Below, piece by piece: positions 1-11,500 of a stretch of 64,000 bases of DNA. The stretch spans positions 7,812,001 to 7,876,000 of the forward strand of contig JAKZAP010000014.1 in the NCBI GenBank assembly GCA_023053575.1, given 5' to 3'. The position numbers were made by a program, and so were the translations under genes. This stretch comes from Branchinecta lynchi. Lineage: Eukaryota > Arthropoda > Branchiopoda > Anostraca > Branchinectidae. How positions within the stretch are numbered: position 1 is the stretch's first letter; each line of letters begins with the position of its first letter. The notes under the pieces are model-generated. The model was not told the DNA's origin. It did no database searches and worked only from the letters and a program-made list of their open reading frames with translations.

Positions 1-1680
1 CAATGATGTATCTAGTGTTTGCTAGGTGTCTTCCCACCAAGTTTCATCTCGATCCCTCCACTCATAGCGTTTCCAAAGATTTCCGGTTGCCCCCTCCAGC
101 TCCCCCCAAAAGTCACCGGATCCGGTCCAGATTTTAAGTGGGTCGTCTGAGGGATGAGGTCTTTCCAAATATCAAGTTCCATCGAGATCCGATCACCCGT
201 TCAAAAGTTATAAATACCTCAAGATTCCGGATTCCCCCTCCCTCTACTCCCCCCACAGTACCCGAATCGGCTCAGTTATGTCAATGATGTATCTAGTGTT
301 TGCTAGGTGTCTTCCCACCAAGTTTCATCTCGATCCCTCCACTCATAGCGTTTCCCAAGATTTCCGGTTGCCCCCTCCAGCTCCCTCCAAAAGTCACCGG
401 ATCCGGTCCAGATTTTAAGTGGGTCGTCTGAGGGATTAGGTCTTTCCAAATATCAAGTTCCATCGAGATCCGATCCCCCGTTCAAAAGTTATAAATACCT
501 CAAGATTCCGGATTCCCCCTCCTTCTACTCCCCCCACAGTGCCCGAATCGGCTCGGTTATGTCAACGATGTATCTAGTGTTTGCTAGGTGTCTTCCCACC
601 AAGTTTCATCTCGATCCCTCCACTCATAGCGTTTCCCAAGATTTCCGGTTGCCCCCTCCAGCTCCCCCCAAAAGTCACCGGATCCGGTCCAGATTTTAAG
701 TGGGTCGTCTGAGGGATGAGGTCTTTCCAAATATCAAGTTCCATCGAGATCCGATCACCCGTTCAAAAGTTATAAATACCTCAAGATTCCGGATTCCCCC
801 TCCCTCTACTCCCCCCACAGTACCCGAATCGGCTCGGTTATGTCAATGATGTATCTAGTGTTTGCTAGGTGTCTTCCCACCAAGTTTCATCTCGATCCCT
901 CCACTCATAGCGTTTCCCAAGATTTCCGGTTGCCCCCTCCAGCTCCCCCCAAAAGTCACCGGATCCGGTCCGGATTTTAAGTAGGTCGTCTGAGGCATGA
1001 GGTCTTTCCAAATATCAAGTTCCATCGAGATCCGATCACCCGTTCAAAAGTTATAAATACCTCAAGATTCCGGATTCCCCCTCCCTCTACTCCCCCCACA
1101 GTACCCGAATCGGCTCGGTTATGTCAATGATGTATCTAGTGTTTGCTAGGTGTCTTCCCACCAAGTTTCATCTCGATCCCTCCACTCATAGCGTTTCCCA
1201 AGATTTCCGGTTGCCCCCTCCAGCTCCCCCCAAAAGTCACCGGATCCGGTCCGGATTTTATATAGGTCGTCTGAGGCATGAGGTCTTTCCAAATATCAAG
1301 TTCCATCGAGATCCGATCACCCGTTCAAAAGTTATAAATACCTCAAGATTCCGGATTCCCCCTCCCTCCACTCCCCCCACAGTGCCCGAATCGGCTCGGT
1401 TATGTCAACGATGTATCTAGTGTTTGCTAGGTGTCTTCCCACCAAGTTTCATCTCGATCCCTCCACTCATAGCGTTTCCCAAGATTTCCGGTTGCCCCCT
1501 CCAGCTCCCCCCAAAAGTCACCAGATCCGGTCCGGATTTTAAGTGGGTCGTCTGAGGCATGAGGTCGTTCCAAATATCAAGTTTCATCGAGATCCGATCA
1601 CCCGTTCAAAAGTTAAAAATACCTCAAGATTCCGGATTCCCCCTCCCTCCACTCCCCCCACGGTGCTCGGATCGGGGAAG
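1..1680 (-). repeat. 281-bp tandem array (dimer of ~140-bp monomers)
   Basis: The phrase beginning caatgatgta/caacgatgta occurs at 1, 282, 563, 844, 1125 and 1406, an exact period of 281 bp, with very few substitutions between copies. Each unit holds two related halves. Each half has an AAGTTTCATC/AAGTTCCATC motif, then a CCGGATCCGGTCC or CCCGAATCGGCTC stretch, then a C-rich tract such as TCCCCCCACAG. The array is the interior of a family 1 element read on its C-rich strand. It runs off the left window edge. Weak reading frames through it are artefacts of the repeat. Confidence 0.95.
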
Positions 1681-1854
1681 TGACTATTTCCAACTTAATC
1701 ATTTGGGGTCCCTGATATGCCTGCCAAGTTTTATCATCCTAGCTTATGTGGAAGTGCCCGAACTAGCAAAACCTGGACAGACCGACAGACCGACAGACGG
1801 ACAGAAATTGCGATCGCTATATGGCACTTGGCCGAAGGGCAAGTGCCATAAAAA
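1..1854 (-). mobile_element. Family 1 element (TATGGCACTTG ends), left part off-window
   Basis: This copy has the internal 281-bp array followed by the conserved terminal module. The module consists of GGACAGACCGACAGACCGAC, then GCGATCGCTATATGGCACTTG, a short spacer, CAAGTGCCATA and a short A run. It is on the minus strand relative to the copies at 11413 and 15819. Its end directly abuts a LINE endonuclease frame at 1855, so the element either inserted into or truncated that LINE. Confidence 0.85.
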
Positions 1855-2845
1855 CACTAGACCATGCTTCAGAAGATAACAACGAGCGAAGCTTTTCCAT
1901 GTCAACTGCATGAAACTCATTGCTTTCTTTTAATCTTGGGTTATCAGAAGGGCTATTCATGGGTAACGAAAATTGGGTTAGCACCGGGAAATGGTCAGAC
2001 GTGTCAAAAGATATTACAGCAGAATATTCCGCATGAAGGGAACCACCAGAGTAGAAAATATTATCAATAAGTGTTGCGGATAATCGAGCAACACGAGACG
2101 GCAGAGAAATAGTTGGAATAAAATTAGAAGTAAGCATATTAGTCAAGAAATTCAAATTAGCAGAGTTAGATAGATCAAGTAAGTCATAGTTAAAATCACC
2201 CGTGACAATAGTGCGATTCCGGGAAGCAGAAAGCCCTGCACATAACACAGAAAGTGATGATTCGAAATCAGAATGTGAACAAGAAGGAGGTCGGTAAACA
2301 CAACCAAATGTCACAATAAAATCATGGCATATAGTTACATCAAGGAACAAGGATTCCAGGGTGCCTTCCTTCCACAGTGAGACATCATGTCGGATAATAT
2401 AAGAAAATGAACTTCGCATGTAAATTACTAGACCACCTTTAGATTTAGCCGAACGATTCTTAGAAACACACGTATACCCAGGAATGTCAAGAAGGCTCAC
2501 TGGAGAAGAGTCGGACAGAAATGATTCACAAACAGCAATTAAGTCCACATCATTTCTCTGAACAAGAATTTTCAATTCATTAAAAGCGGAGAAAAGACCT
2601 TGAGCATTCAAGTGCAGAACCTTCAGGTTCGCCGATTGGGAAGGAAAAGCAGATGCAACCGAATCAAAATCTAAGAAAGTACACTCAGGAAGATTTATCG
2701 GTAACGGCACATTGGAATCACTTGGTGAACCAAGAGAAAGATTCAAAATTTCATCAAGCTTGAGCCTAGCTTCAAAAAACTGAGCGAAAGAGTCCATAAA
2801 CAGAAGAAAAAAATAAATCATGTCAAGGAAAGCCCTTAATATCAC
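1855..2845 (-). pseudogene. LINE ORF2 N-terminus: apurinic-type endonuclease domain, 3'-truncated
   Basis: About 325 codons read openly on the minus strand. The part near residues 60-300 is an exonuclease-endonuclease-phosphatase fold of non-LTR retrotransposons. It shows LKVLHLNAQGL, DLIAVCESFL (catalytic Glu), GGLVIYMR, FGCVYRPPS, IVTGDFNYDLL (catalytic Asp/Asn) and FDTSDHFPVL (Asp-His). The active-site residues look intact. The reverse transcriptase is missing because the frame runs into the family 1 terminus at 1854; the last residues (FMALALRP...) are encoded by that repeat. The frame overlaps the ORF1 stop by a few bases, as is common in two-ORF LINEs. This domain makes the target-site nick. 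Confidence 0.9.
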
Positions 2846-3866
2846 TGGATAGGGCTGGACACAGGATCAGGTAGGTTTAAAACGTCTTTTACAGAACAAG
2901 CCTGAAAAACATGGTCACCTAGTCTAATTTTAATAACACCTCTTGAAACCCAGACTTCTCTGTTACTGTTACCGTACCTGTCCCTTGCCAACTTCCAAGC
3001 TTCTTGACGTGCTCTCGTCAGAGCTTCGTTCACATAAATTTTTGAGCCTCGGAGACCAGCACGACGGCGCAACACTTCTTCAGCTATATTCACCGTGGAA
3101 AAGGTAACTTGTAACACTGAGTTGTCACCCAACCTTGGTCCAAGACGCCTAACCTCACGATACGATTCGGTAAACTCAATTCCAGTTTCTCATGTAACAT
3201 TTGAGAGACCTTGGAGGGCAATGATGAGATGTCCCTAACTGTAGATTGAAAACCATGAATGACTACAGTCGCTGATAGATTTTTTTGCGCGAAATCGTCA
3301 ATTGCAGACTCTAATTTGTCAATGCGGACACTTTCAGATTGTAACTGGGACTGGATGCAGTTGATCAGTTTTTCCATCTTTGATAGTCTGGTTGAAAACT
3401 CAAGTTCAATAGCTTTGTAAACGGACTGAGAAATCTGGTCCTGTAAATCACTCGGAAGGCTTTGATCACCTAGAGCTACCCGTCGAAGTTCTTCATCAAC
3501 TGCAGATCTAATGTCCGACTGCAAGTTAGCTCTGAAGTTCGAGACTTCTGACTGAACTGTAGTAAGTTACGACGTGATAACACTTAGGTCCGGGGATCCA
3601 GAAAGAACAGGTGAGTCATCCAGTTGGTCATTGTCACAGTCTCGAAGCGCATGTTGGACATTCTTTCGTTTATCACTCCGAGCATCGTTTATGTGTTCAT
3701 CAAATACAAAAAGGTCAGAGGATTTCACCACATTTGTTGTTTTAGTCCCATAACAGACAACTTCATGCTGTAAACCTTTCTTGGTCTTGATGGTTTTGAT
3801 GACCTTGACAGGCCATAGTTTGTAATGGGAAAAACTTGCCAACGCCTTTTGTCCCGGTTGTATCAT
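2842..3866 (-). pseudogene. LINE ORF1: PWWP-like domain, coiled coil and RNA-binding region (one stop, one frameshift)
   Basis: The first ATG on the minus strand is at 3866. Residues 1-60 read MIQPGQKALASFSHYKLWPV and continue KVIKTIKTKKGLQHEVVCYG, which resembles a PWWP/Tudor-like chromatin-reader fold (basic strand, aromatic-W-P-V core). A single TAA at about 3567-3569 interrupts the frame. The same frame then continues into a probable coiled coil (LSKMEKLINCIQSQLQSESV) and a beta strand TVVIHGFQ typical of an ORF1 RRM-like domain. A one-base shift near 3125 moves it to the frame ending ...LNLPDPVSSPIQ at 2842. It lies immediately upstream of the endonuclease frame. The PWWP call is by pattern only. 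Confidence 0.72.
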
Positions 3867-4057
3867 TTGGAGAACAGAAGCAATCAGTGGGAATGACAAA
3901 CTAAAACAATGGCTAGCACACGTGCCAAAACAAGTTCAAGGAAATTTGCTTCTAAAATCCGTCCAAACACCTGAATATTACTTGGTCTTTTACAATTCCA
4001 GATATTAAAACACTTCAGAAGGTTTTAATTTAAGTGGTGAACCGAAAGACAAAAATA

Positions 4058-4142
4058 CTCCTCGGGCGGGATTTGAACCCCTGGACGACTGGCTCCTTAA
4101 CATAGTTAGGTAACTACTACAATCCTCATATAGAAGTCGGCT
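4058..4142 (-). repeat. tRNA-like (SINE head or tRNA pseudogene)
   Basis: On the minus strand, GTAGTAGTTACC resembles a Pol III A box. About 45 bases later, GGGGTTCAAATCCCGCCCGA is a good B box with a TPsiC-like stem (cgggcgggatttgaaccc on the plus strand). The spacing fits a tRNA-derived SINE head, but the acceptor stem does not fold convincingly, so this is not a working tRNA gene. It lies between the LINE at 1855-3866 and the family 1 copy at 4275. Confidence 0.5.
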
Positions 4143-4274
4143 ATAGCCAGGATCGGTGGTCGCGGACGAGGCAAGTTTATCTTGACAGTTCACTTCCCGG
4201 TGAAAATGGAATGAACTTATTTGCATTAAGACGGAAATACAAACAAGAGGCCCTGACAAATCAGTCGGAACTAG

Positions 4275-5245
4275 TTTTTATGGCACCTGCAGATCCGCTC
4301 AAGTGCCATATACCGATCACTTTTCGGTCTGTCGGTTGGGCGCTCACTGTGATCGAGTTAGGGTATTTTCAGATATGCTAGGACGATGAAACTTGACAGG
4401 CATATCAGAGACACGACCACTCTAACTTGGAAATAGGAATTTCTCGGATCCGGCCATAGGGGTGGGGGAGGAGGAATCCGGAATCTTGAGGTATGTGTAA
4501 CTTTCGAACGGGTGATCTTATTTAATGAAACTCGATATTTGGAAAGATCTCGTGTCTCATATATCTCATTTTAAGTCTGAGTCGGGTTCGGCTACTCTGG
4601 GGAGATTGGGGGGGGGGATCTTGTGACAAGCTTAGAGTGGAGGGATCTGGATGAAATTTGGTGGGAAGAACAAGCACAAGCCCTAGATACCTTATTGACA
4701 GAACCGGACCGGATCCGGACATTGTGGGGGAGGTGGAGGGGAAGTCTTGGAGTTCTAGTACTTCCAGATGTGATAGGACGATGAAACTTGGCAGACATCA
4801 AGGACCCGACCAGATTGATTTGGAAATATTTACTACCGCAATCGGACACTCGGGGGGAGGGGGGGATCTGGAATATTGTGGCACGCAGAACCTTCGAACT
4901 GGTGATCGGATCTGAATGAAACTTGAAATTTGGGAAGGTCAAGTGTCTTGGATCTTCCAATCTCGTGACATGCTTCGAATGGAAGGGTTAAGACGAAATT
5001 TGGTGGGAAGAACAAGTACAAGTCCTAGATCCAGCATCTGTAGAACGAAACCGGACCCAGACACTGTGGGGTCACTCGGACGGGGGGGGGGGGATCTTGG
5101 TGATCATGATTTAAGATACTTCCAAATGTGGTGAGGACGATGAAACTTGGTAGGCTTATTAAGTACCCGACCAGATTGACTTTGAAATAGTCACTTTCCG
5201 CCCGATCATCTTGTGGGGGGGGGGGGTGAAGAGAATTCTAAGGTT
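4275..5245 (+). mobile_element. Family 1 element, 3'-truncated
   Basis: It starts with TTTTTATGGCACCTGC and, after a spacer, CTCAAGTGCCATATACCGATC. The conserved GGTCTGTCGGTTGG and GAGTTAGGGTA tract follows, then ~140-bp monomers each holding GATGAAACTTG(G) and a G run (at about 4609, 4853, 5081 and 5213). The usual 3' end (GAGCTTACAGCTCTTGTT) is missing; homology stops near 5245. Confidence 0.85.
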
Positions 5246-5304
5246 CTAACTGCTATTGTTACTTGAGTTTAGGAGCTCAGGACTAGTCTGGTATCGGACT
5301 AGTC

Positions 5305-5616
5305 CAGAGCAAAATAACTGAAAAGAGTAATGTGAAGACCTATCCTTCCCATGCATCAAAAATGGGCCTCCGTCGCAGCTTCGCGAGAGAAGCTTCAGCA
5401 AACTGTTCGTGTGTGCAGTGGCGGACGCAGAAAATTCTAGCAAGGCTAAGATGCGCTGCAAACATCGAGGATCAGATCAGAACCAGCGCTCGTTAACGGC
5501 GGGTTGAGTTTCAGTAGGGATGTTCGTGTCCTCTGGTGGAGCTAGTATCGCTGCCATTTGACCATATGTCACTTTTTTGAAGTTCGCACATTACTCTCTA
5601 GAGTTATTTTGCTCTG
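5305..5616 (+). mobile_element. Short TIR element, CAGAGCAAAATAA family, copy 1
   Basis: Terminal inverted repeats CAGAGCAAAATAACT...AGAGTAATGTG (left) and their complement ending AGTTATTTTGCTCTG (right) bound 312 bp without coding capacity. Both flanks carry tatcggactagtc (5292-5304 and 5621-5633), offset by four bases on the right. The second copy of the family is at 36469-36812. The CAG...CTG termini suggest a hAT- or CACTA-like origin; the superfamily is not certain. Confidence 0.75.
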
Positions 5617-5639
5617 CTAGTATCGGACTAGTCACTGTT

Positions 5640-8443
5640 CTGTACGTCCTCGTGGGAGTCGTGTCATCGCGCTTTTTGATTGGCTGATCTTCATCGTTCA
5701 ATTAAAGAACCCTAAACTAATAGATCATCAAACAGTTCATGAATCGGAGCCGAATGAACTACAAGAAAGATCATAACTAACAGCACATTTATTTTCAAAC
5801 CTGGACGAGATTCAACCATGAATTTTAAGAAAAACGCTAGACCGTGGTCGCATAATTATTTCTCAACAAAGGCTTCTTGATAGCAAAGATACCCTAAGAA
5901 AAAAATTACAAACTTGTTCAGAATTTGTTTACTAGATCCGTCTTTAGTCCCGCAATTCACCACTTTCACCGTTTCCCGAATATATTTACCAAGTCTTTTA
6001 TGGTTCATTTCACCGCTTACAGCGTTTCCGGAATCTGTTTACTAGTGCCGTATTTTATCTGTCACTTTGACCGTGTCCCCGTATATGTTTATCGTCAAGT
6101 TCCTCGCTTCCAGTGTTTCTGGAATTCGATTATCCTACTGGATCCGTCTTTTGTTTCTCAGTTAATCACTTTCGGTGTTTCACGACTAGGTTTCCCACGT
6201 TATCCTTTAGTTCGTCGTCGAGTGCTTCCGGAACGTGCTACAGCTTAAGTGAATATTTAATATTCTTCTTGTTGGCTTCTTTTTGAAAATTGGAAATATT
6301 GTCTCGAAGCTGGATGTCCCTTTTAAGCAGTTTATGTGCTTGCTTTGCAGTTACGGGAAGTGGATTCAAGACACAAATTATGTAATAAAGGAGCTTAAAT
6401 TTAAAAATACAGGATCCCAGAAGACGAGAGGGAATTGGTTCAGGTGGTTAGGCGTGCCTTAGTTAGCAAGGGATTATTGATTGCTTCATTCACTCTCAGC
6501 TAGTCAGTTAGGATTTTTGAAGATGTGGTCATTAAGAAATCGGTTAATCGGTCAATAAACATCGGTTAAAGAAACATCTCCTTGAGGGTAGATGGTGAGT
6601 GGAGGTTTGGAAGACGAGCGAGGACAAATTGACAAATTTATTGATTAATTTTTAGATAAAATATTAAAAACGAGATTTTCGGGTTTTTGTCTTGATTAGC
6701 TAGTTACCCCTCCAAGATAATGTGCGAGGGATAAATACAGTTTCGGGTATTTCGGTTGCACTTCTGGCAAACCGTCCTCAAAAACCCGGAAAAACTCGTT
6801 TTTTCTATTTTATTTGAAATGAATGGTCAGCTTGGCTTCAAGCCTTATATTAATTTTTAGTTTATTTTAGTGAAGGTTTGATTAGAATATGGTTGTAAAT
6901 GTGTACTGGTTTCGTTTTTCAAGCACGTATGTGCTTTGTTTGTAGACGTTTCGCCCTTTTATAAAGACGAAATCAATCTTACTTTTTTCTCATTTTGCTT
7001 TATAGAGCAAAATTACAAAAAGATCCCGTGACATAATGTCCACGTGTTTGGCCTCTCTCTGGCCTGACTCCGTTTTCAATGGGAAGATTGAGTTACATGT
7101 TAGAAAAGTTGGTTTGAATGGCTTTTGACGAACCGTCGGTAATAGGATAAACCTTGGCTGTTGGTGTTCCAGCTTTGCTTTCTTTTCTGTATCTTTTTTT
7201 GGTCCACTTTTCCGTATCGATGTGAGGGCAAAACAAATACTAGTTAGAAATTTCAAAGTTTGGCAGGCTATTAATAATTATAATAAATAAGAAAGTCGGA
7301 AGATAGTAGTCGAATGTGGCAAACATCATAGTTTCACCGGGCACTTTCATACTGTGCCAATTACGGTGCAAACGGCCAAGAATCGGTGCAAACCTAGCTG
7401 ACCTTTTTTCTATTTATATTTTTTTCACTTTTCTATATCACTGTCACTGCTGGATATGGTACCAGACAAAATTCATCAGAAACGAAAGTTATAAGACAAA
7501 AAATTACATCTGATAAAAAGTGACATTCAAAACAGTGATGTCGAAGGATCGGCGTCCAAGGATGCGGCAGTTTAGAAAACTATGATCTACATCTTCTAGA
7601 ATATCGAAAAAAAGGGTGAGGTCAGATACCAGGGGGAAATCTTAAAGGAAACCTCGCACTAAATAGTGTTTCTGCTTTGATTTTCTCAGATAGTTGACCA
7701 CTTTACAGCTAAGCCATGCTTACGGAAAAAATTCACGACTTCTGCTGTTTCTAGCCTCTTTCCGTGTCCTGTGCCTTGGATGATAATCTTTTGAAAATGT
7801 GCATAACCGGTCTTCAGACGAATAAGCTCCTCGGAAACAATGATTGTTATACGTCACGTAAAGAGTACAAGCGTGATAATCAATGTATTGCTGGTAGCGT
7901 AGGTAAGGTAAGATACACTTTTGAAGCGAAGAATCTCGTTAACAAGGATGGACTGAAGAACTACTGAAATAAAATGAATTACTATCATAAGTATGACCTG
8001 TCCTTTAATAAATATTTCGTAAATTGAAATGATATTGCTGTCTTTCCTAGCATCGCACTTTTGAATCTGCACCAGCAAAGAGGAACGTAGAGCATGCGCG
8101 GTAGAGCATTTTCATTAAATAACGATTTCAGAATAACCCAATTAAACGATTTTTATTTTATAATAGGAGGGCATTCGATTGTGTAGGAGGCACAATATTT
8201 CAGACTTCTCTACATTGTTTTCTAGGTTGAGGTATATGTTCAGCCTGTGTCGTGTGGATACGTGATTAAAAGAGGGCGGGAATGTCGTGAACTGCCCTGA
8301 CGAGCCTTAAGCAGGCTGCAAATGTCTTCTTTTTACCCAATGAGTTTGTCGTAATTAAAAGCGTAATTTGATGAAAAAATCTTCTTACTAGAAGTCCCCA
8401 ACGTCAACGAAGAAACAATCTTTACAATCTCTTTCGCTTATAG
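5640..8443. other. Intergenic/intronic stretch upstream of NUP155 exon a
   Basis: AT-rich DNA without recognised coding exons. About 6670-6850 is a fragment of a dispersed repeat whose last part (GGTCAGCTTGGCTTCAA) recurs at about 32435-32465, while its first part occurs inverted there. The preceding NUP155 exon was looked for here and not found. Small reading frames on both strands have no recognisable domain and are probably chance. Confidence 0.4.
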
Positions 8444-8540
8444 GTACCTAACTGACTCCGCCTCAACCGACTCAATCAGTAGTCGACTGAGAGAAGTGTG
8501 TCCGTCCTTGTATAAGTCCGACGACGCCATTTGCTCAAAG
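8444..8540 (+). CDS. NUP155: NUP155 exon a (first in window)
   Basis: The acceptor is cttatag and the donor AAG/GTAAGT. The first base completes a codon from an upstream exon (probably Arg), then the frame reads YLTDSASTDSISSRLREV and CPSLYKSDDAICSK. The CPSLY-x-x-DDA-x-CSK block is a hallmark of animal Nup155. The exon is 97 nt and ends in phase 0. I did not find the preceding exon between 1 and 8443; it is probably outside the window. Confidence 0.93.
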
Positions 8541-11500
8541 GTAAGTTTCCGGAACTCTCTTTCCTGACCCCCCCCCCCCACCCACCCGCATGGTTTCTGT
8601 AGCCGTTGTCTCGTATGTCGTTTGATAAGTTCAAACGGTGGATAAAACAAAAACGTCAGCAATGATGCTTTGGTAGCGATATTTCGTTGTCCCTGACGTT
8701 CGACAGCCTGACGAGGACCCTTGCCAAGAAGGGCTGAAATATCGCTGCAGAAGTGCCTTTTTGGGATCCCAAAACGTAAGTGGAGGGATACCTATTGACA
8801 TTGTAAAAGTTGTTCGTCTGTTAGCACGATAACTCTCGAAGGAATGAGATATTTTGATGAAACTTGATGTGAGGATTCTTTGGGTCAAGGGTATGGTCAA
8901 GTTCGTAGATGGGCTCTGTCGCCCAACATTTAGGGATGGGGGAGGGGTTCAAATTAAGGGGCAAACAAAATATTTTTAAACAGCTTATGTGATAGTCGAT
9001 TATGGGGTAAGAAGACATGCTGAACACGATGCATGGTGAAAACCATTTTGTCGAGGGACAAGTAGTTTGTCCGGAATCCGGCAAAAACCGAAAGTTGGCT
9101 AAAGGTAAAAGTTTCATTTGAAGTTTATTGAATGTTCGATTTAGAGGTAAGTAGAACACTTATGTGAAAAGTATTTTCTACCCGGACAACTAGTTCGCCC
9201 GGAATCTGGCCAAAATCGGAAGATTGGTTGAAAGTAAAGGTTTTATCGAAGTTGATTAGATGATAGATTTAGAGGTAAGAAGAGACGCTGAGTCTGTATA
9301 TGATAATCATTTTTTAACCGGACATACAATTCGTTCAGAATCCGGGTTTTAATCGGATTTTTTTTTCATAAGTTAAAGTTTTATTTTAAATTGATTAGTT
9401 GTTCTAAGTAAGTAAGTAAGTAATTTATTTATAACCCGCCGTTTTCAGAAAGCGGAGTAAATGCAGAAAGTAAATAAAACACATAAACATACACAAAAAG
9501 ACACTTAATTTCAATCGTCGGCCAAGAAGCAGTGTAGAAGGTCGTGCGCTTGTTGGGTTCTGTTGTCAATGATTTTTGATAGCGACGTTGAAACTCCAAA
9601 AGGGTAACACTTGCATCTTGAATTTTGAACTTCTCCGTCAAAGTATGGTTATGGCATAATTTCGACAAGTGGAGCAGGTGCTTTGCATGTTTAAAATAAC
9701 ATGATCTCATCTTTTTTATCTCCTTCTTTCGCAGAATATGAGTGACACCGGAACGAAATAGTATAGAAGGAGCGCAGAAGGTGCTGTACAATTTTCACAA
9801 AGCTTTACGATTATAGCGCCCCCGGTTGGGGACGATGCGCCCATACGCGGTACCGATTTATCTAGAAACTTCTTGAACAACCGAAGAGCAAAATTTTGAC
9901 AACGATGATTTGAATGTTATGCCAAGCCATCGTAGAGATTCTGTTTATCTGACGACGAACGATCCAAGAGAGATAGAAGCTTTAGCATTCAAACGATTTG
10001 ACGAAGGGTTGAAATGCAGGTACTCACATTTTGAGAGGTTAACTTCAAGACCGATTTTGAGAAGTTCCGACGACAGCTTACAGACATTTTTGGTGAGTGT
10101 GGATCGGGTACGGCTTACTAAGAGCAAGTCGTCCGCGTCTTTATAAAAGTAAGCAGGATGCAAAGAATCAAGACAAGAAGATATGGCCGATTTGAAGATG
10201 TACGGAGATAAGACTCCCCCTTGACGAACACCAGTTCGGACTGGAATAATCTCTGACAAGCTACCTTGCCATTTGAACCTTACTGAAGAATGACCATACC
10301 AAAATTTTAACAGATAGACAACAGACAGATTCACGCCAGAAGTAATGAGAGAAAATAGGGCCTGAGAGTGCGTTATATTGTCAAAAGCACCAGCTATATC
10401 TATAGAACATATATGTATTGCAGACTTGTCGCGGGTAGCCTGTTCCATCATTTTTGTCAATATGTGATGAGCGTGCGCACAACTGGCGCTCGAACGGAAT
10501 CCAAACTGCATTGAACCAAAGCGACATTTTTCAACTATTTCTGGAAGAAGGACGTATTCCAGGATGTTGCTTATGGTACTAGAAACTGCAATTGGCCGAT
10601 AGCTTTTGCAAAGGTCCGCGTCTTTCCCTCGCTTAATCACCGATGTTATAGTACCCAAGAGGAAACTATTCGGAACCAAACCCTGGCATAAACAAATTTG
10701 AAATAGCAGCTGAAGGTGTTGTGTTAAAGGATAAGGAGATCCTTTAAAAGGATTTTGTATAGGGATAAGGAGATACGCTGATTTCGATTCGCATGGACTA
10801 TTTGTCTAAGACAGTAAAATTTTGTATAATTTTTCAAGATTTATTTTATATATTTTTTTCAGTATTTTTTTTTATTTTAGGTCAATTTCTTCTTTTCAGT
10901 ATTTGAAAAAAAAGTACTCGATGAATTCAGTATTTGAGGAAAAGTGCTCGATGAACATCTGCAGAGGTTGTACAGCGTCGTATCAGCCGCTCCGGAGGCT
11001 GATACGAGGTCGTAAGAACCTCCACAAAACTAATTGTCATAAAATAACTTCCAATGGGGCATAGGAAGATATGCGTGGCATACCTGTTCGAGAAAAGTAC
11101 TAGCACATTAACGGTAACTTTTCACTCGGATTAAATCGTTTGAGCACTGCCCTTGAATTCGGTGCCATAAACTAAATAACTGTAACATTAAACTACATGC
11201 CATATAACTAAACTAGCTTTGTGAGTATCCAATTTCAAATCACCATCAGGATCGAGATCTGGATGTACCTGTAAAGATTTCACGATCGGTAGATTTGATG
11301 GGGGGGGGGGGTAGTTTTCTCTTTAGAAAGTTAGTTCTGGAAATGGAACTTTCATCCAATCTGATTTTAAATTTTAGGTCGTCGGTTTGCGTTTGCAAAT
11401 CGTCGACAACGGTTTTTTATGGCAGTTGCAGCCTCTGGCTCAAGTGCCATATACCGATCGCAATTCCGTCGGTCGGTCGGTCCGTTTTTTTGTCACACGT

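Noticed and set aside
1121..1879. Open frames of about 100 residues with PPLPP/FHRDPI-like text, also at 4592, 12268, 25913 and 44886
   Set aside because: They are translations of the family 1 monomers; the same text repeats at the monomer period on either strand, with no start context or conservation expected of protein.
4058..4142. A functional tRNA gene
   Set aside because: A good B box but no convincing acceptor and anticodon stems; better explained as a SINE head.
1..8443. A further upstream NUP155 exon
   Set aside because: I searched for the conserved helix before YLTDSAS and for AG...GT-bounded matches but found none; it probably lies outside the window.
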